In this document: positions 1-6,506 of the stretch, piece by piece
How the letters are laid out: each line of letters begins with the position of its first letter
Numbering within the stretch: position 1 is the stretch's first letter
Assembly (NCBI GenBank): GCA_036004445.1
Contig: DASYRL010000013.1
Span: 1 to 12,878 of the forward strand
Source of the DNA: DASXUC01 sp036004445
GTDB taxonomy: Bacteria > Sysuimicrobiota > Sysuimicrobiia > Sysuimicrobiales > Kaftiobacteriaceae
Reading direction: 5' to 3'
Length of the DNA: 12,878 nt
Program-made: the position numbers and the translations under genes
The notes under the pieces: generated by a model
Told to the model about the DNA's origin: nothing
The model's input: the letters and a program-made list of their open reading frames with translations, nothing else
Databases searched by the model: none

Positions 1-1
1 C

Positions 2-238
2 AGAGCCCTGGGGTTGGACGAGTTCACCATTACCTATGACTTCATCCAGCCGCTTCAGCTGCGGATCGGTAAACTCCTCATCCGGAACCTCTACTTCACG
101 TTGACGTCGACGTTCGGGATTCCACCCACCCACGTGGCATCGCTGGAGTGGCGGTTCACCCCAAATACCAGGCTGGCGCTGTCCGTGGACAACAAGCGCC
201 AGTTTTCGATTCTCTACCTGGTGACGTACCGGTGGTGA
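2..238 (+). CDS. tamB: C-terminal end of a TamB-type (DUF490) translocation and assembly module protein, truncated by window start
   Basis: Only the last 78 residues are present; the reading frame is open to the window edge, so the start lies upstream. The fragment is beta-rich and resembles the C-terminus of TamB/DUF490 proteins: a stretch reading IGKLLIRNLYFTLTS is followed by strands such as LEWRFTPNTRLALSV and FSILYLVTYRW, matching the family's usual 'VGKYL-x-LYVSY ... LRYRLS-x-W-x-LEA ... D-x-x-Y' pattern. TamB is a long inner-membrane-anchored periplasmic protein that works with BamA-family proteins in OM biogenesis and probably in phospholipid transport. The bamA gene about 1.4 kb downstream in the same direction supports the call. 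The stop is 10 bases before the sigma factor start, so the two are likely co-transcribed. The assignment rests on a short fragment plus context. Confidence 0.68.
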   Translation, partial: RALGLDEFTITYDFIQPLQLRIGKLLIRNLYFTLTSTFGIPPTHVASLEWRFTPNTRLALSVDNKRQFSILYLVTYRW

Positions 239-248
239 CGGCACCGCG

Positions 249-890
249 ATGTTCGCCGACTATCTAACCGCGCTGCAGCACGTCGTGCTGCTGACGCCGG
301 ACGAAGAGCGCACGCTGTGGGACCGCTATCGCGGCGGTGACACGCTCAGCCGGGGGCGGCTGATTGAGGCGTATCAGCCGCTGGTGTTCAAGGTGGTCAT
401 GCAGGTGCGCCCGCCCGACGCCCTCCTGATGGACATGGTCCAGGAGGGGACGATCGGGCTGATCGAGGCCGTGGAGCGATTCGATCACCGGCGCGGCGTG
501 CGCTTTTCGACGTTTGCGATCTTTCGGATCCGCGGCCGCATCCTGAACTCGCTGCGACGGGATCACCGGGTCCACTATTCGCTGGACCACGAGGGCCATG
601 CCGACGCCCCGCTGGCGAACCGGCTGTCCGATCCGGCCGCGGACGACGCCCTGGCGTCGATCGAAGACCAGGCCGTCGTCGCCCGGATGTGGGACGCCGT
701 GGATACGCTGCCCGGACGCGAGCGCGCTATCCTGCGGGCGACCTATCTCGACGCGAGGGCGCCGCGCACCGTCGCGGCGGAGCTGAGGATCAGCCTGTCC
801 CACTTCTACCGGCTGCAGAAGCAGGCCCTCGACCGCGTCCGGGAGATCGTGCGCGATGAGATGCACCATCCGAGGAACGCGTATGGATAA
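249..890 (+). CDS. Sigma-70 family RNA polymerase sigma factor lacking an obvious region 3
   Basis: A 213-residue protein. Region 2 lies at about residues 36-106 and contains MVQEGTIGLIEAVERFD followed by RGVRFSTFAIFRIRGRIL, the core-binding and -10 recognition signature most like the FliA/SigF/WhiG (group 3) type. Region 4 lies at about 143-203, with LPGRERAILRATYLD and a helix-turn-helix around VAAELRISLSHFYRLQKQAL for -35 recognition. Only about 35 acidic, Ala/Asp-rich residues separate the two, so region 3 is missing or very reduced. The ATG at 249 follows the tamB stop by 10 bases without a clear ribosome binding site, suggesting coupled translation. The 3' end overlaps the next gene by 8 bases (883-890). 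The position between tamB and bamA suggests control of envelope genes, which is inference. The sigma family assignment is firm; the subgroup is not. Confidence 0.9.
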   Translation: MFADYLTALQHVVLLTPDEERTLWDRYRGGDTLSRGRLIEAYQPLVFKVVMQVRPPDALLMDMVQEGTIGLIEAVERFDHRRGVRFSTFAIFRIRGRILNSLRRDHRVHYSLDHEGHADAPLANRLSDPAADDALASIEDQAVVARMWDAVDTLPGRERAILRATYLDARAPRTVAAELRISLSHFYRLQKQALDRVREIVRDEMHHPRNAYG

Positions 891-1560
891 TAGAACGGAG
901 GCGATGTCTGTGGACATGGGCCATGCCCAAGTGATTGCGCGGATCGGGTTCGCCGAACGGTGGCTGCACCGCGCGAAGGCGCAGTGCGCCGACGGCGACG
1001 TGGCCGGCGGGCTGATGACCCTGTCATTGGCCGACGCCGAGATGCGCGTCGCGTTGGAAACCGGGGGGTGGTCACGGCACCGCCCGTCCGCCCCGCGGCC
1101 GGCGATGCGCCGGTGGGTCCCCTGGGTGACGCTGGCCGCCGCAACCATGGCATCGGTCTGGACGCTCCGTCCGGCCGCAGTTCCCGCCGACGCCGCGGTC
1201 GTCGACGGGCCCGCGGTGGTCCGCTTCTCATCGAATGTTGGGGCCGTGCTGTCGCTGATGTCGGTGACGCCCGCCCCGCGCGCGCCCGTGCAGGTCGCGC
1301 GTCCGGAGGTTCGTCCCCGCACGCTGCGGACCGCGCCGCAGGCCCCTCCGCGCGCCAGCGCAGCGCCGCTGCGGCCCGCGGCGGCCGTCGCTGCGCCAAC
1401 CGTCACGCCGGCGATCACGCCCGCCGCACATCCGTTGACGATCACGGCGCCGGTGCCGGCGCCGGCACTGAGCCCGGCCGCTCCATTCGTCCTTTCTGAG
1501 GTAGACTTGATAGACATGGTGCTGGCCGCGAACCAGGCGCTCCGGGGAACCGGCCCGTAG
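883..1560 (+). CDS. Single-pass membrane protein overlapping the sigma factor gene; candidate anti-sigma factor
   Basis: A 225-residue protein of no family I recognise. Residues 1-60 look like a small helical cytoplasmic domain. A membrane segment lies at about 78-95 (WVPWVTLAAATMASVW), preceded by arginines that suggest an N-in topology. Residues 96-200 form a Pro/Ala-rich, low-complexity extracytoplasmic stretch, and the end is a short amphipathic segment (VLSEVDLIDMVLAANQAL). This cytoplasmic domain - membrane segment - disordered exterior layout, plus overlap with a sigma factor gene, is typical of anti-sigma factors, but the HxxxCxxC zinc motif of ZAS-type anti-sigmas is absent. The ATG at 883 has GAGGA at 872-876 at good spacing; a GTG at 910 preceded by GGAGG (897-901) is an alternative start. 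The function is inferred from layout and neighbourhood only. Confidence 0.72.
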   Translation: MDNRTEAMSVDMGHAQVIARIGFAERWLHRAKAQCADGDVAGGLMTLSLADAEMRVALETGGWSRHRPSAPRPAMRRWVPWVTLAAATMASVWTLRPAAVPADAAVVDGPAVVRFSSNVGAVLSLMSVTPAPRAPVQVARPEVRPRTLRTAPQAPPRASAAPLRPAAAVAAPTVTPAITPAAHPLTITAPVPAPALSPAAPFVLSEVDLIDMVLAANQALRGTGP

Positions 1561-1588
1561 ATACACCTTCAACTCCAACTCGCCCTTC

Positions 1589-1594
1589 AGGAGG
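1589..1594 (+). promoter_or_regulatory. Shine-Dalgarno of bamA, deciding a GTG start
   Basis: AGGAGG sits 6 bases before GTG 1601. It is the strongest ribosome binding site in the first half of the window and fixes the bamA start at a GTG followed immediately by a signal-peptide-like hydrophobic run. The 40-base gap from 1561 to 1600 holds this site and a CTTCAACTCCAACT stretch resembling one arm of the heptamer array near 4811-4870. Confidence 0.8.
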
Positions 1595-1600
1595 AACGTA

Positions 1601-3430
1601 GTGTCCACTGCGCGCTCGATCGTGATCTTCTGCGCCATCATCGTGATGCTGGCGTGGCCGGCCTCGGAAATCTCCGCCCGGCCCAGCGCCTCCGGACCGG
1701 CGGCGGTGGCCCAGCAGCAGCCGCCCGCGCAGCCGCCCGCCCAGCCGCCGGCGCAGCCGCCCGCGCCGCCGGCGGAAATCGTCCGTGCGATCGAGATCCG
1801 CGGGAACCAGCACGTGCCGGCGGCGGACATCGCCGCCCGCATCACGCAGACCAAGATCGGCGCGCCGCTTCGCCAGGAGGACGTCCAGGCGGACATCCGC
1901 GCCATCATCGACATGGGGCTGTTCGCCGACGCCACCGCCCGGATCGAGCGCGTCACCGACGGCGTACGGGTGATCTTCCTGGTCATCGAGAATCCGGTCG
2001 TCACGCAGATCATCGTCGACGGCAACACCGTCATCCCAACCGCGGACATCGTCAAAGCGCTCGACATTCCGATCGGGCAGGTGCTCAACGTCCGGCGGAT
2101 GCGCGACGGCGTGGCGGCGGTGGAGAAACTCTATGAGGATAAGGGCTACGTCCTCGCCCGCGTCGCCGACACCAGCATCATCCCGGTGGACGGGGGGCGG
2201 CTGCGTATCCGGATCGCGGAGGGACAGATCGAGGCGATCCGGTTCCGCGGGCTCAACCGTACGAACCCACGCATCGTCCAGCGCCTGCTGACGATCAAGA
2301 CGGGCCAGGTCTTCAACATCAACGAGCTCAACGCCAACCTCCAGCGATTGTCGCAGCTCGGCCTGTTCGAGTCGCTTCGCGCCCAGCCCGAGCCGGGGAC
2401 AGACCCCGAAGCTATCGTCTTGGTCATCGAAGTGGAAGAAGCGCGGACGAACTCGATCTCCGGCGGAGTGGGGTACAGCACGCTGCAGGGCCTGCTCGGT
2501 TTCGTCGAGTACCAGGATCGCAACTGGCGCGGGCTCGGCCAGACGCTGTCGGTGCGGGTCCAGCGCGCCCTCCTGGAGCGCGGGGCGCCCGCGATGTTCA
2601 ACTATGACATTTCCTTTCGCGAGCCGTACCTCGACAGCCACCAAACATCCTTAGACTTGGCGCTCTATTCCCGATCGAGCCTCGAGGTGGAATTCCGCGG
2701 CAGCGGCAAAGTGTACTCGCGCTATCAGCTCTCGCGGACCGGTTCGTCGGCCGCGGTCAGCCGGCCGCTCGGCAGCCAAACCCTCATCCTGCTCCGGCTG
2801 CGCAGCGAGGACACCCAGTTCACGATCCTGCCGCGAGACCCCGAGAAGCCGAAGAGCCCGAAGGTCCCGCCGCGGCGGCTCACACCGGGTCGTGTCATCA
2901 GCCTTACGGCGGCTGCCTCGCGCACCACGCTGAATGACCCCCAGAGTCCCACGGCGGGGGAGCGGCGGTCCCTGGCGCTCGAAGTGGGCCTGCCATTCTT
3001 GGGAGGCCAGTTCGGCTTCACCAAGACGAACTTCGATTACCTGCGTCTGTTTCCCACGGGCGGGAATGCGTTCATCCTTGCCCGCGCGGCAGCCGGAATT
3101 GGTTCGGGCAACATCCCCGTCCAGGACCAGTTCGCGCTGGGGGGGTCATCCTCGGTCCGCTCGCTGCCGTTCGGCGCGCTGCGGGGCAACAGCATGTTTG
3201 TTGCGAACCTGGAGTACCACTTCCCACTTGGGACCTTCATCAAAGAACTCGGTGAAGTGCAGGGAATCGTCTTCGCGGACGTCGGAAACGCGCCGATCCG
3301 GTTCAACGACGTTCGGTTTGGGTACGGCGTGGGGGCGGCGATCAAGACGCCGTTCGGACCGGTCCGGCTGGACATCGCGTTCGGTCAGGGCTCAACGCAG
3401 ACCTGGATCACCATCGGGTCCCCCTTCTAA
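1601..3430 (+). CDS. bamA: BamA, outer membrane protein assembly factor (Omp85 family) with three POTRA domains
   Basis: A 609-residue Omp85 protein, the OM pore that folds and inserts beta-barrel proteins. Order: hydrophobic signal segment (about 5-20); a Pro/Gln/Ala linker with four PPAQ-like repeats (41-57); three POTRA domains beginning near IVRAIEIRGNQHVP (60), PVVTQIIVDGNTVIP (132) and GQIEAIRFRGLNRTNP (208); then a beta-barrel from about 285 to the C-terminal Phe (ITIGSPF). E. coli BamA has five POTRAs and about 810 residues; three is common outside proteobacteria. The conserved barrel motif appears as LGGSSSVRSLPFGALRGN (513-530), so the usual VRGF/Y tetrad reads VRSL, an odd change. 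A Lys/Pro-rich loop at about 411-431 is probably extracellular. The GTG start is backed by AGGAGG. Neighbouring tamB and ompH genes support the assignment. Confidence 0.96.
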   Translation: MSTARSIVIFCAIIVMLAWPASEISARPSASGPAAVAQQQPPAQPPAQPPAQPPAPPAEIVRAIEIRGNQHVPAADIAARITQTKIGAPLRQEDVQADIRAIIDMGLFADATARIERVTDGVRVIFLVIENPVVTQIIVDGNTVIPTADIVKALDIPIGQVLNVRRMRDGVAAVEKLYEDKGYVLARVADTSIIPVDGGRLRIRIAEGQIEAIRFRGLNRTNPRIVQRLLTIKTGQVFNINELNANLQRLSQLGLFESLRAQPEPGTDPEAIVLVIEVEEARTNSISGGVGYSTLQGLLGFVEYQDRNWRGLGQTLSVRVQRALLERGAPAMFNYDISFREPYLDSHQTSLDLALYSRSSLEVEFRGSGKVYSRYQLSRTGSSAAVSRPLGSQTLILLRLRSEDTQFTILPRDPEKPKSPKVPPRRLTPGRVISLTAAASRTTLNDPQSPTAGERRSLALEVGLPFLGGQFGFTKTNFDYLRLFPTGGNAFILARAAAGIGSGNIPVQDQFALGGSSSVRSLPFGALRGNSMFVANLEYHFPLGTFIKELGEVQGIVFADVGNAPIRFNDVRFGYGVGAAIKTPFGPVRLDIAFGQGSTQTWITIGSPF

Positions 3431-3435
3431 TCCCC

Positions 3436-3458
3436 TGGCGGGTACAACGCGCCCGCCA
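3436..3458 (+). other. Short hairpin after bamA
   Basis: TGGCGGG at 3436-3442 can pair with CCCGCCA at 3452-3458 around a 9-base loop. No T-run follows, so it is not a classic intrinsic terminator. In so GC-rich a sequence a 7-bp stem can arise by chance. It lies in the 44-base gap between bamA and the next gene and could stabilise or attenuate the transcript. Confidence 0.3.
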
Positions 3459-3474
3459 CCGTGGATATTAAAGG

Positions 3475-4797
3475 GTGATGCGAATCCGCCGGGCCGTGCG
3501 CATGCATGCGTTCCGCTGGTGGCTGATCGCCCTCCTGGCGGGTGCGCTTGGGTTCGCTACCGTGCCTGCCCCGGCCCTGGGACAGGCCGACGTGCAGCGC
3601 CTCGAGACGCGAGTCACGATCGAGGGGCCCGCCCCGCACCGGAGCATCCTCGAGCGGCTGGCCGCGACCGTTGAGGCCGCAGCCGACCGGCTGGTCGTCG
3701 GCCGCCCGATCGAGCAGCTGCGGCCGGTCCAAGCACGGCTGGAGGAGACCCTCGGCGCGGTGATCGACCGCATCGTTCCAGGCTACGCCGTCCGCAGTGT
3801 CGCCCTGCAGCTCGGCGCGGTGACGGCGGTCAGCGTCGCGTTCCGTCCCGTGGGCCCCGTGATCACCCGCGTCGACGTCCTCCCGGCCGCACCCACGGTC
3901 GACGCGCGCATCGCCCCGATGGTGACCGTCCCGCTGCGCGCCGGCGCCGCCGACCCGTTGCGCGAGCTGTACGCCGGCCTGCCTATCGCCGCCCTGCCGT
4001 GGGCGGCCGCGGTGCTCGAACCGCTCGCGCGGGACGTGGTCGAGCGACTCGCGCCAGGATTTACAGCGGTCGTCCGCGTCCGCCCCGGGGATCTTACGGT
4101 GGTGGACGTGACGGTCGTCGCGCGGGATTCCCGCGTGGTCCGCGGAATCGCCGTGACCTTTCGCTCGACGTCCATCCCGCTCGTCGTCCTCGACGACTAC
4201 GAGGCGGACGTGGCGGCGATGGCCGATCCCCTGCGCGGCCTGCCGGTGGAGTTCGTGCGCCAACGGGCCGCGCCACTGGCGGCCCTCATCGATCGCGCCC
4301 TGGCCGAGTTTCCACCCGCCGTTCGGTACCGGATCGTCGCCACGACGATGCTGGATGCCGGCGAAGCCACCCGCGTCATCGTGCTCGCCGATTCCGTCGT
4401 GTATCGCGCGCGCGTCGAGGCCCAGCTCAGCGTGGGCACCAGCGCGCCCGGACCGCGCATCGGCGTGCACGTCGGCCGGGTCGTCGCCCCCGGGCTGGAA
4501 GGGTTCGCCGAGCTGCGGGTCGTGCCGAACACGCTGGCGCTGCGCTGGACGGTGGGCGCCGCGTATGCGCTGTCGCCGTCGACGACGGTCGGCGTCAGCT
4601 ACGCGCTGAGCAACAACGCGGTCTCCGCCTGGACCACGACGAGGCTCGGCAGCGACCTCAGCCTGCGCGCCGCATGGGATTTCCGCCGCCAGACCGCCGA
4701 GGGCGCACTGATCTACCGGTTCAGTGAATTTCTCTCCGGAGAGCTCGTGGGGACATCGCGCGGCCATTTCTGGCTGCGCCTCACAAGCAACCTCTAA
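3475..4797 (+). CDS. Unrecognised exported protein with internal repeats and a beta-rich C-terminus; possible outer membrane protein
   Basis: A 440-residue protein of no family I recognise. It has a convincing signal peptide: Arg-rich n-region, hydrophobic core at about 13-30, and a likely cleavage after LGQA (38). The middle shows three diverged units with the same layout, a helix ending in DR/ER then beta strands: from about 92 (LGAVIDRIVPGYAVRSVALQ), 184 (LARDVVERLAPGFTAVVRVR) and 267 (PLAALIDRALAEFPPAVRYR). From about 313 to the end the sequence alternates polar and hydrophobic residues in eight to ten short strands (ALRWTVGAAYAL, TVGVSYALS, LSLRAAWDF, HFWLRLTSNL), as in OM barrels. The layout recalls periplasmic repeats feeding a barrel, but no Omp85 motif is visible. 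The start is GTG 3475 or ATG 3478 just after AAAGGG; the choice is uncertain. Its position between bamA and ompH suggests an envelope-assembly role (inference). Confidence 0.82.
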   Translation: MMRIRRAVRMHAFRWWLIALLAGALGFATVPAPALGQADVQRLETRVTIEGPAPHRSILERLAATVEAAADRLVVGRPIEQLRPVQARLEETLGAVIDRIVPGYAVRSVALQLGAVTAVSVAFRPVGPVITRVDVLPAAPTVDARIAPMVTVPLRAGAADPLRELYAGLPIAALPWAAAVLEPLARDVVERLAPGFTAVVRVRPGDLTVVDVTVVARDSRVVRGIAVTFRSTSIPLVVLDDYEADVAAMADPLRGLPVEFVRQRAAPLAALIDRALAEFPPAVRYRIVATTMLDAGEATRVIVLADSVVYRARVEAQLSVGTSAPGPRIGVHVGRVVAPGLEGFAELRVVPNTLALRWTVGAAYALSPSTTVGVSYALSNNAVSAWTTTRLGSDLSLRAAWDFRRQTAEGALIYRFSEFLSGELVGTSRGHFWLRLTSNL

Positions 4798-4807
4798 ACC
4801 ACACACG

Positions 4808-4874
4808 GCAGTTGAAAGTTGAATGTTGAAGGTTGGAAGCGACTTTCAACTTCCAACTTTCAACCTTCAACTGC
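4808..4874 (+). repeat. Heptanucleotide repeat array A forming a near-perfect 32-bp hairpin
   Basis: Four heptamers on the left (GTTGAAA, GTTGAAT, GTTGAAG, GTTGGAA; 4811-4838) are mirrored by four on the right (CTTTCAA, CTTCCAA, CTTTCAA, CCTTCAA; 4843-4870). Pairing 4808-4839 with 4843-4874 gives 27 Watson-Crick pairs, 2 G-T pairs and 3 mismatches, closed by the loop CGA; the outer nine pairs (GCAGTTGAA/TTCAACTGC) are perfect. No T-run follows. The array fills most of the 111-base gap between the unknown exported protein and the first ompH gene, and is markedly more AT-rich than the surrounding genes. Possible roles are a transcript-processing or stability hairpin, a protein-binding site, or simply a repeat of the kind seen as heptamer STRRs in filamentous cyanobacteria. 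Confidence 0.9.
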
Positions 4875-4880
4875 TAGAAT
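4872..4880 (+). promoter_or_regulatory. Candidate extended -10 promoter element for the ompH genes
   Basis: TGCTAGAAT reads as an extended -10 (TGnTAnnnT-like, TAGAAT at 4875-4880) immediately after the hairpin base. Transcription would begin near 4887, leaving a short leader that carries AAGGAGGG. The best -35 candidate, TTCCAA at 4851-4856 with an 18-base spacer, is weak and lies within the hairpin arm. This is a suggestion from pattern only. Confidence 0.3.
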
Positions 4881-4895
4881 AGGGACGATTTCCTC

Positions 4896-4903
4896 AAGGA
4901 GGG
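4896..4903 (+). promoter_or_regulatory. Strong Shine-Dalgarno of the first ompH gene, deciding its ATG start
   Basis: AAGGAGGG lies 5 bases before ATG 4909. The same frame is open upstream through the heptamer hairpin, but those residues would be repeat-derived and are not expected in an OmpH protein, so 4909 is taken as the start. Confidence 0.85.
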
Positions 4904-4908
4904 AACTG

Positions 4909-5376
4909 ATGCGGATTCGAGGCAGGCGAATTTCGGGTCTCGCCCTGACCATCACCGCCCTGGTCGTCGTGGCGGCGGTGGTCATCGGGTTCTTCGTGTG
5001 GCGCGGCGAGCCCGTGCTCGGGCAATCGTTCTCGATTGCGTATGTCGACCTCGGGAAAGCGTTGGACGGTCACCCGCGGCGCGCGTCCTCGGAGCGCGCG
5101 CTACAGGAGTTTCTCGCGGCGAAGCAGCGAGAGTTCGCCTCAAGGGCGCGGACGATGACCCCGGCCCAGCGCCAGGAGCTTGACCGTCAAATCCAGGAGC
5201 AGTTTGTTCGCCGCCGCGAAGAGCTGCTGTCTGGTTTGGACAAAGACATCCGCGCGGCCGTGGACAAGGTCGCCAAGGACCGCGGGTTCACGATCGTGCT
5301 GGAGCGCAGCGCCGTCTTGTTCGGCGGCACGGATCTGACCGATGCCGTCATCGAACAGGTCGGACGGAGTAAGTGA
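4909..5376 (+). CDS. OmpH/Skp-family periplasmic chaperone, membrane-anchored or secreted
   Basis: A 155-residue protein. An Arg-rich start and a hydrophobic stretch at about 10-31 form an uncleaved anchor or signal peptide, possibly cleaved near VLGQS (36-40). The OmpH domain follows: IAYVDLGKALDGHP (43-56), a helical region rich in Arg, Glu and Gln (about 58-120), and the closing strand and helix GFTIVLERSAVLFGGTDLTDAVIEQV (126-151), a classic family ending. Skp/OmpH trimers hold unfolded OM proteins between helical tentacles and deliver them to BamA. Length fits Skp, about 160 residues as precursor. It is first in a run of three OmpH-like genes and overlaps the next by 4 bases (GTGA, 5373-5376). 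Confidence 0.9.
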   Translation: MRIRGRRISGLALTITALVVVAAVVIGFFVWRGEPVLGQSFSIAYVDLGKALDGHPRRASSERALQEFLAAKQREFASRARTMTPAQRQELDRQIQEQFVRRREELLSGLDKDIRAAVDKVAKDRGFTIVLERSAVLFGGTDLTDAVIEQVGRSK

Positions 5377-6506
5377 TCCGCCGGATCGCCGCAGCAAGCG
5401 CACTGGTCTGCGCGGTGACGCTGTTCGCCGGGTGTCGGCCGCGCGCCGCCGCGCCGCCGCCCCCGCCGCCGCCGGCCGCGCGGCAGGCGAAGATCGGCAT
5501 CGTCGATCTTGAGGCCGTGCTCCGTGCGCATCCCCGCTGGCCAGAACTCGAGCAGATCAACGCGGCAATCCAGCGCATCGACGTCGAGATGGCGTCGGCC
5601 ACCATCCTGCCTCCACCGGCTCGTCCGTCTTCGTCGACGGCGGCAGGCTTGAAGAAGACGCTCGATCAGGAAGCCGCCGCGCTGCGGCGCAGCATCGATC
5701 AGGAACTCACGGCGCTGCGCGCGGAGAGCCGCCGCCGGCTGGACAGCCTGGCCGCCCAGATCCGGGCCGAGCAGCAGAGCAAGTTCCAGACGGCCAGCAA
5801 GCAGATTACGGCTGAGGCGGAGTCAGTACTCGATGCCAAGGAGAACGAGCTGCAGGCCAAGCTGCGGACCGGCGAGCTGGCCATCATGGAAGAGTACTCA
5901 TACCCGATCCTGAACCTCCGGCTCCGGGCCGAGGTGGCGGGGCTGCGCTCGGAGGACGAGGCCAGGCAGATCCTGCGGCAGATCCAGCTGCTGCAGAGCG
6001 AGCGCGAGGCGCGCATCGCCGACCTGCGGGAGTCCCTCGGTGAAGAGTTCGAGACATTCCGACGCACAAAGGAAGCTGAGGTCAACGACCGGCTGAAGGC
6101 ACTGCAGGAGACGCTGAATACCGAGTTCCGGGACCGGATGGCCTCGAAGCAGGCTGAGCTGGCGGCGGCACTGGCCAAGACGGCGGCCGAACGGCAGGGG
6201 CAGTTCCAGCGCCAGATGGCCGAGCGGCAGCGGCGATTGATTGCCACGGCGGAGTCACAGCTGCGCAGCCAGCAGCGGGTCGTGGTGACCGGGCTGGGAG
6301 AGCGGGTGCAGCGCCTCCAGGCGCAGCGCGTGGCGCTGCTGGACCAGCGTCAGCGGCTGCAGGACACCATCCTGGCCGACGTCCGGATCGAGGTGGCGTC
6401 GCTGGCAGCCCAGCAGGGCATTGATACGGTGCTCACGCATCTGGTGGTCAACGTCAGCGCGGCAGACATCACCGGCAGCGTCGTGCAGAGACTGAGGCAG
6501 CGGTGA
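5373..6506 (+). CDS. OmpH/Skp-like lipoprotein with a greatly extended coiled coil
   Basis: A 377-residue protein starting at GTG 5373 within a 4-base GTGA overlap. The lipobox LFAGC (17-21) predicts lipidation at Cys21, followed by a Pro-rich linker (28-34). The OmpH opening IGIVDLEAVLRAHPRW (41-56) and a matching C-terminal end, from about 340 (SLAAQQGIDTVLTHLVVN ... DITGSVVQRL), flank roughly 250 residues of Ala/Glu/Gln/Arg-rich coiled coil. The helix is interrupted around EEYSYPILNLRLRAEV (173-188), possibly a hinge or contact site. Canonical Skp is less than half this length. It may be a long-tentacle chaperone or a periplasm-spanning spacer; both are inference. The family assignment rests on the two conserved ends and the neighbouring OmpH genes. 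Confidence 0.82.
   Translation: MIRRIAAASALVCAVTLFAGCRPRAAAPPPPPPPAARQAKIGIVDLEAVLRAHPRWPELEQINAAIQRIDVEMASATILPPPARPSSSTAAGLKKTLDQEAAALRRSIDQELTALRAESRRRLDSLAAQIRAEQQSKFQTASKQITAEAESVLDAKENELQAKLRTGELAIMEEYSYPILNLRLRAEVAGLRSEDEARQILRQIQLLQSEREARIADLRESLGEEFETFRRTKEAEVNDRLKALQETLNTEFRDRMASKQAELAAALAKTAAERQGQFQRQMAERQRRLIATAESQLRSQQRVVVTGLGERVQRLQAQRVALLDQRQRLQDTILADVRIEVASLAAQQGIDTVLTHLVVNVSAADITGSVVQRLRQR

Noticed and set aside
264..1517. Long open frame on the - strand opposite the sigma factor and membrane protein
   Set aside because: Its translation is low-complexity (Gly/Ala/Arg/Thr-rich) with no domain, and it lies opposite genes with clear motifs and good starts. High GC makes long antisense frames common.
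1442..2644. 400-codon open frame on the - strand opposite bamA
   Set aside because: It is an Arg/Asp/Gly-rich shadow of the third-position GC bias of bamA, with no recognisable domain.
3436..3458. Intrinsic terminator after bamA
   Set aside because: The hairpin has no T-run and only 7 pairs, so it is listed only as a hairpin.
3427..4806. 459-codon open frame on the - strand opposite the unknown exported protein
   Set aside because: The + strand frame has a signal peptide and strand periodicity; the - frame is His/Gly/Arg-rich without domains. This was the hardest strand choice, because neither protein has a recognised family.
4819..4908. Upstream extension of the first ompH gene through the heptamer hairpin
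   Set aside because: The added residues come from repeat sequence and precede a strong AAGGAGGG placed for ATG 4909.
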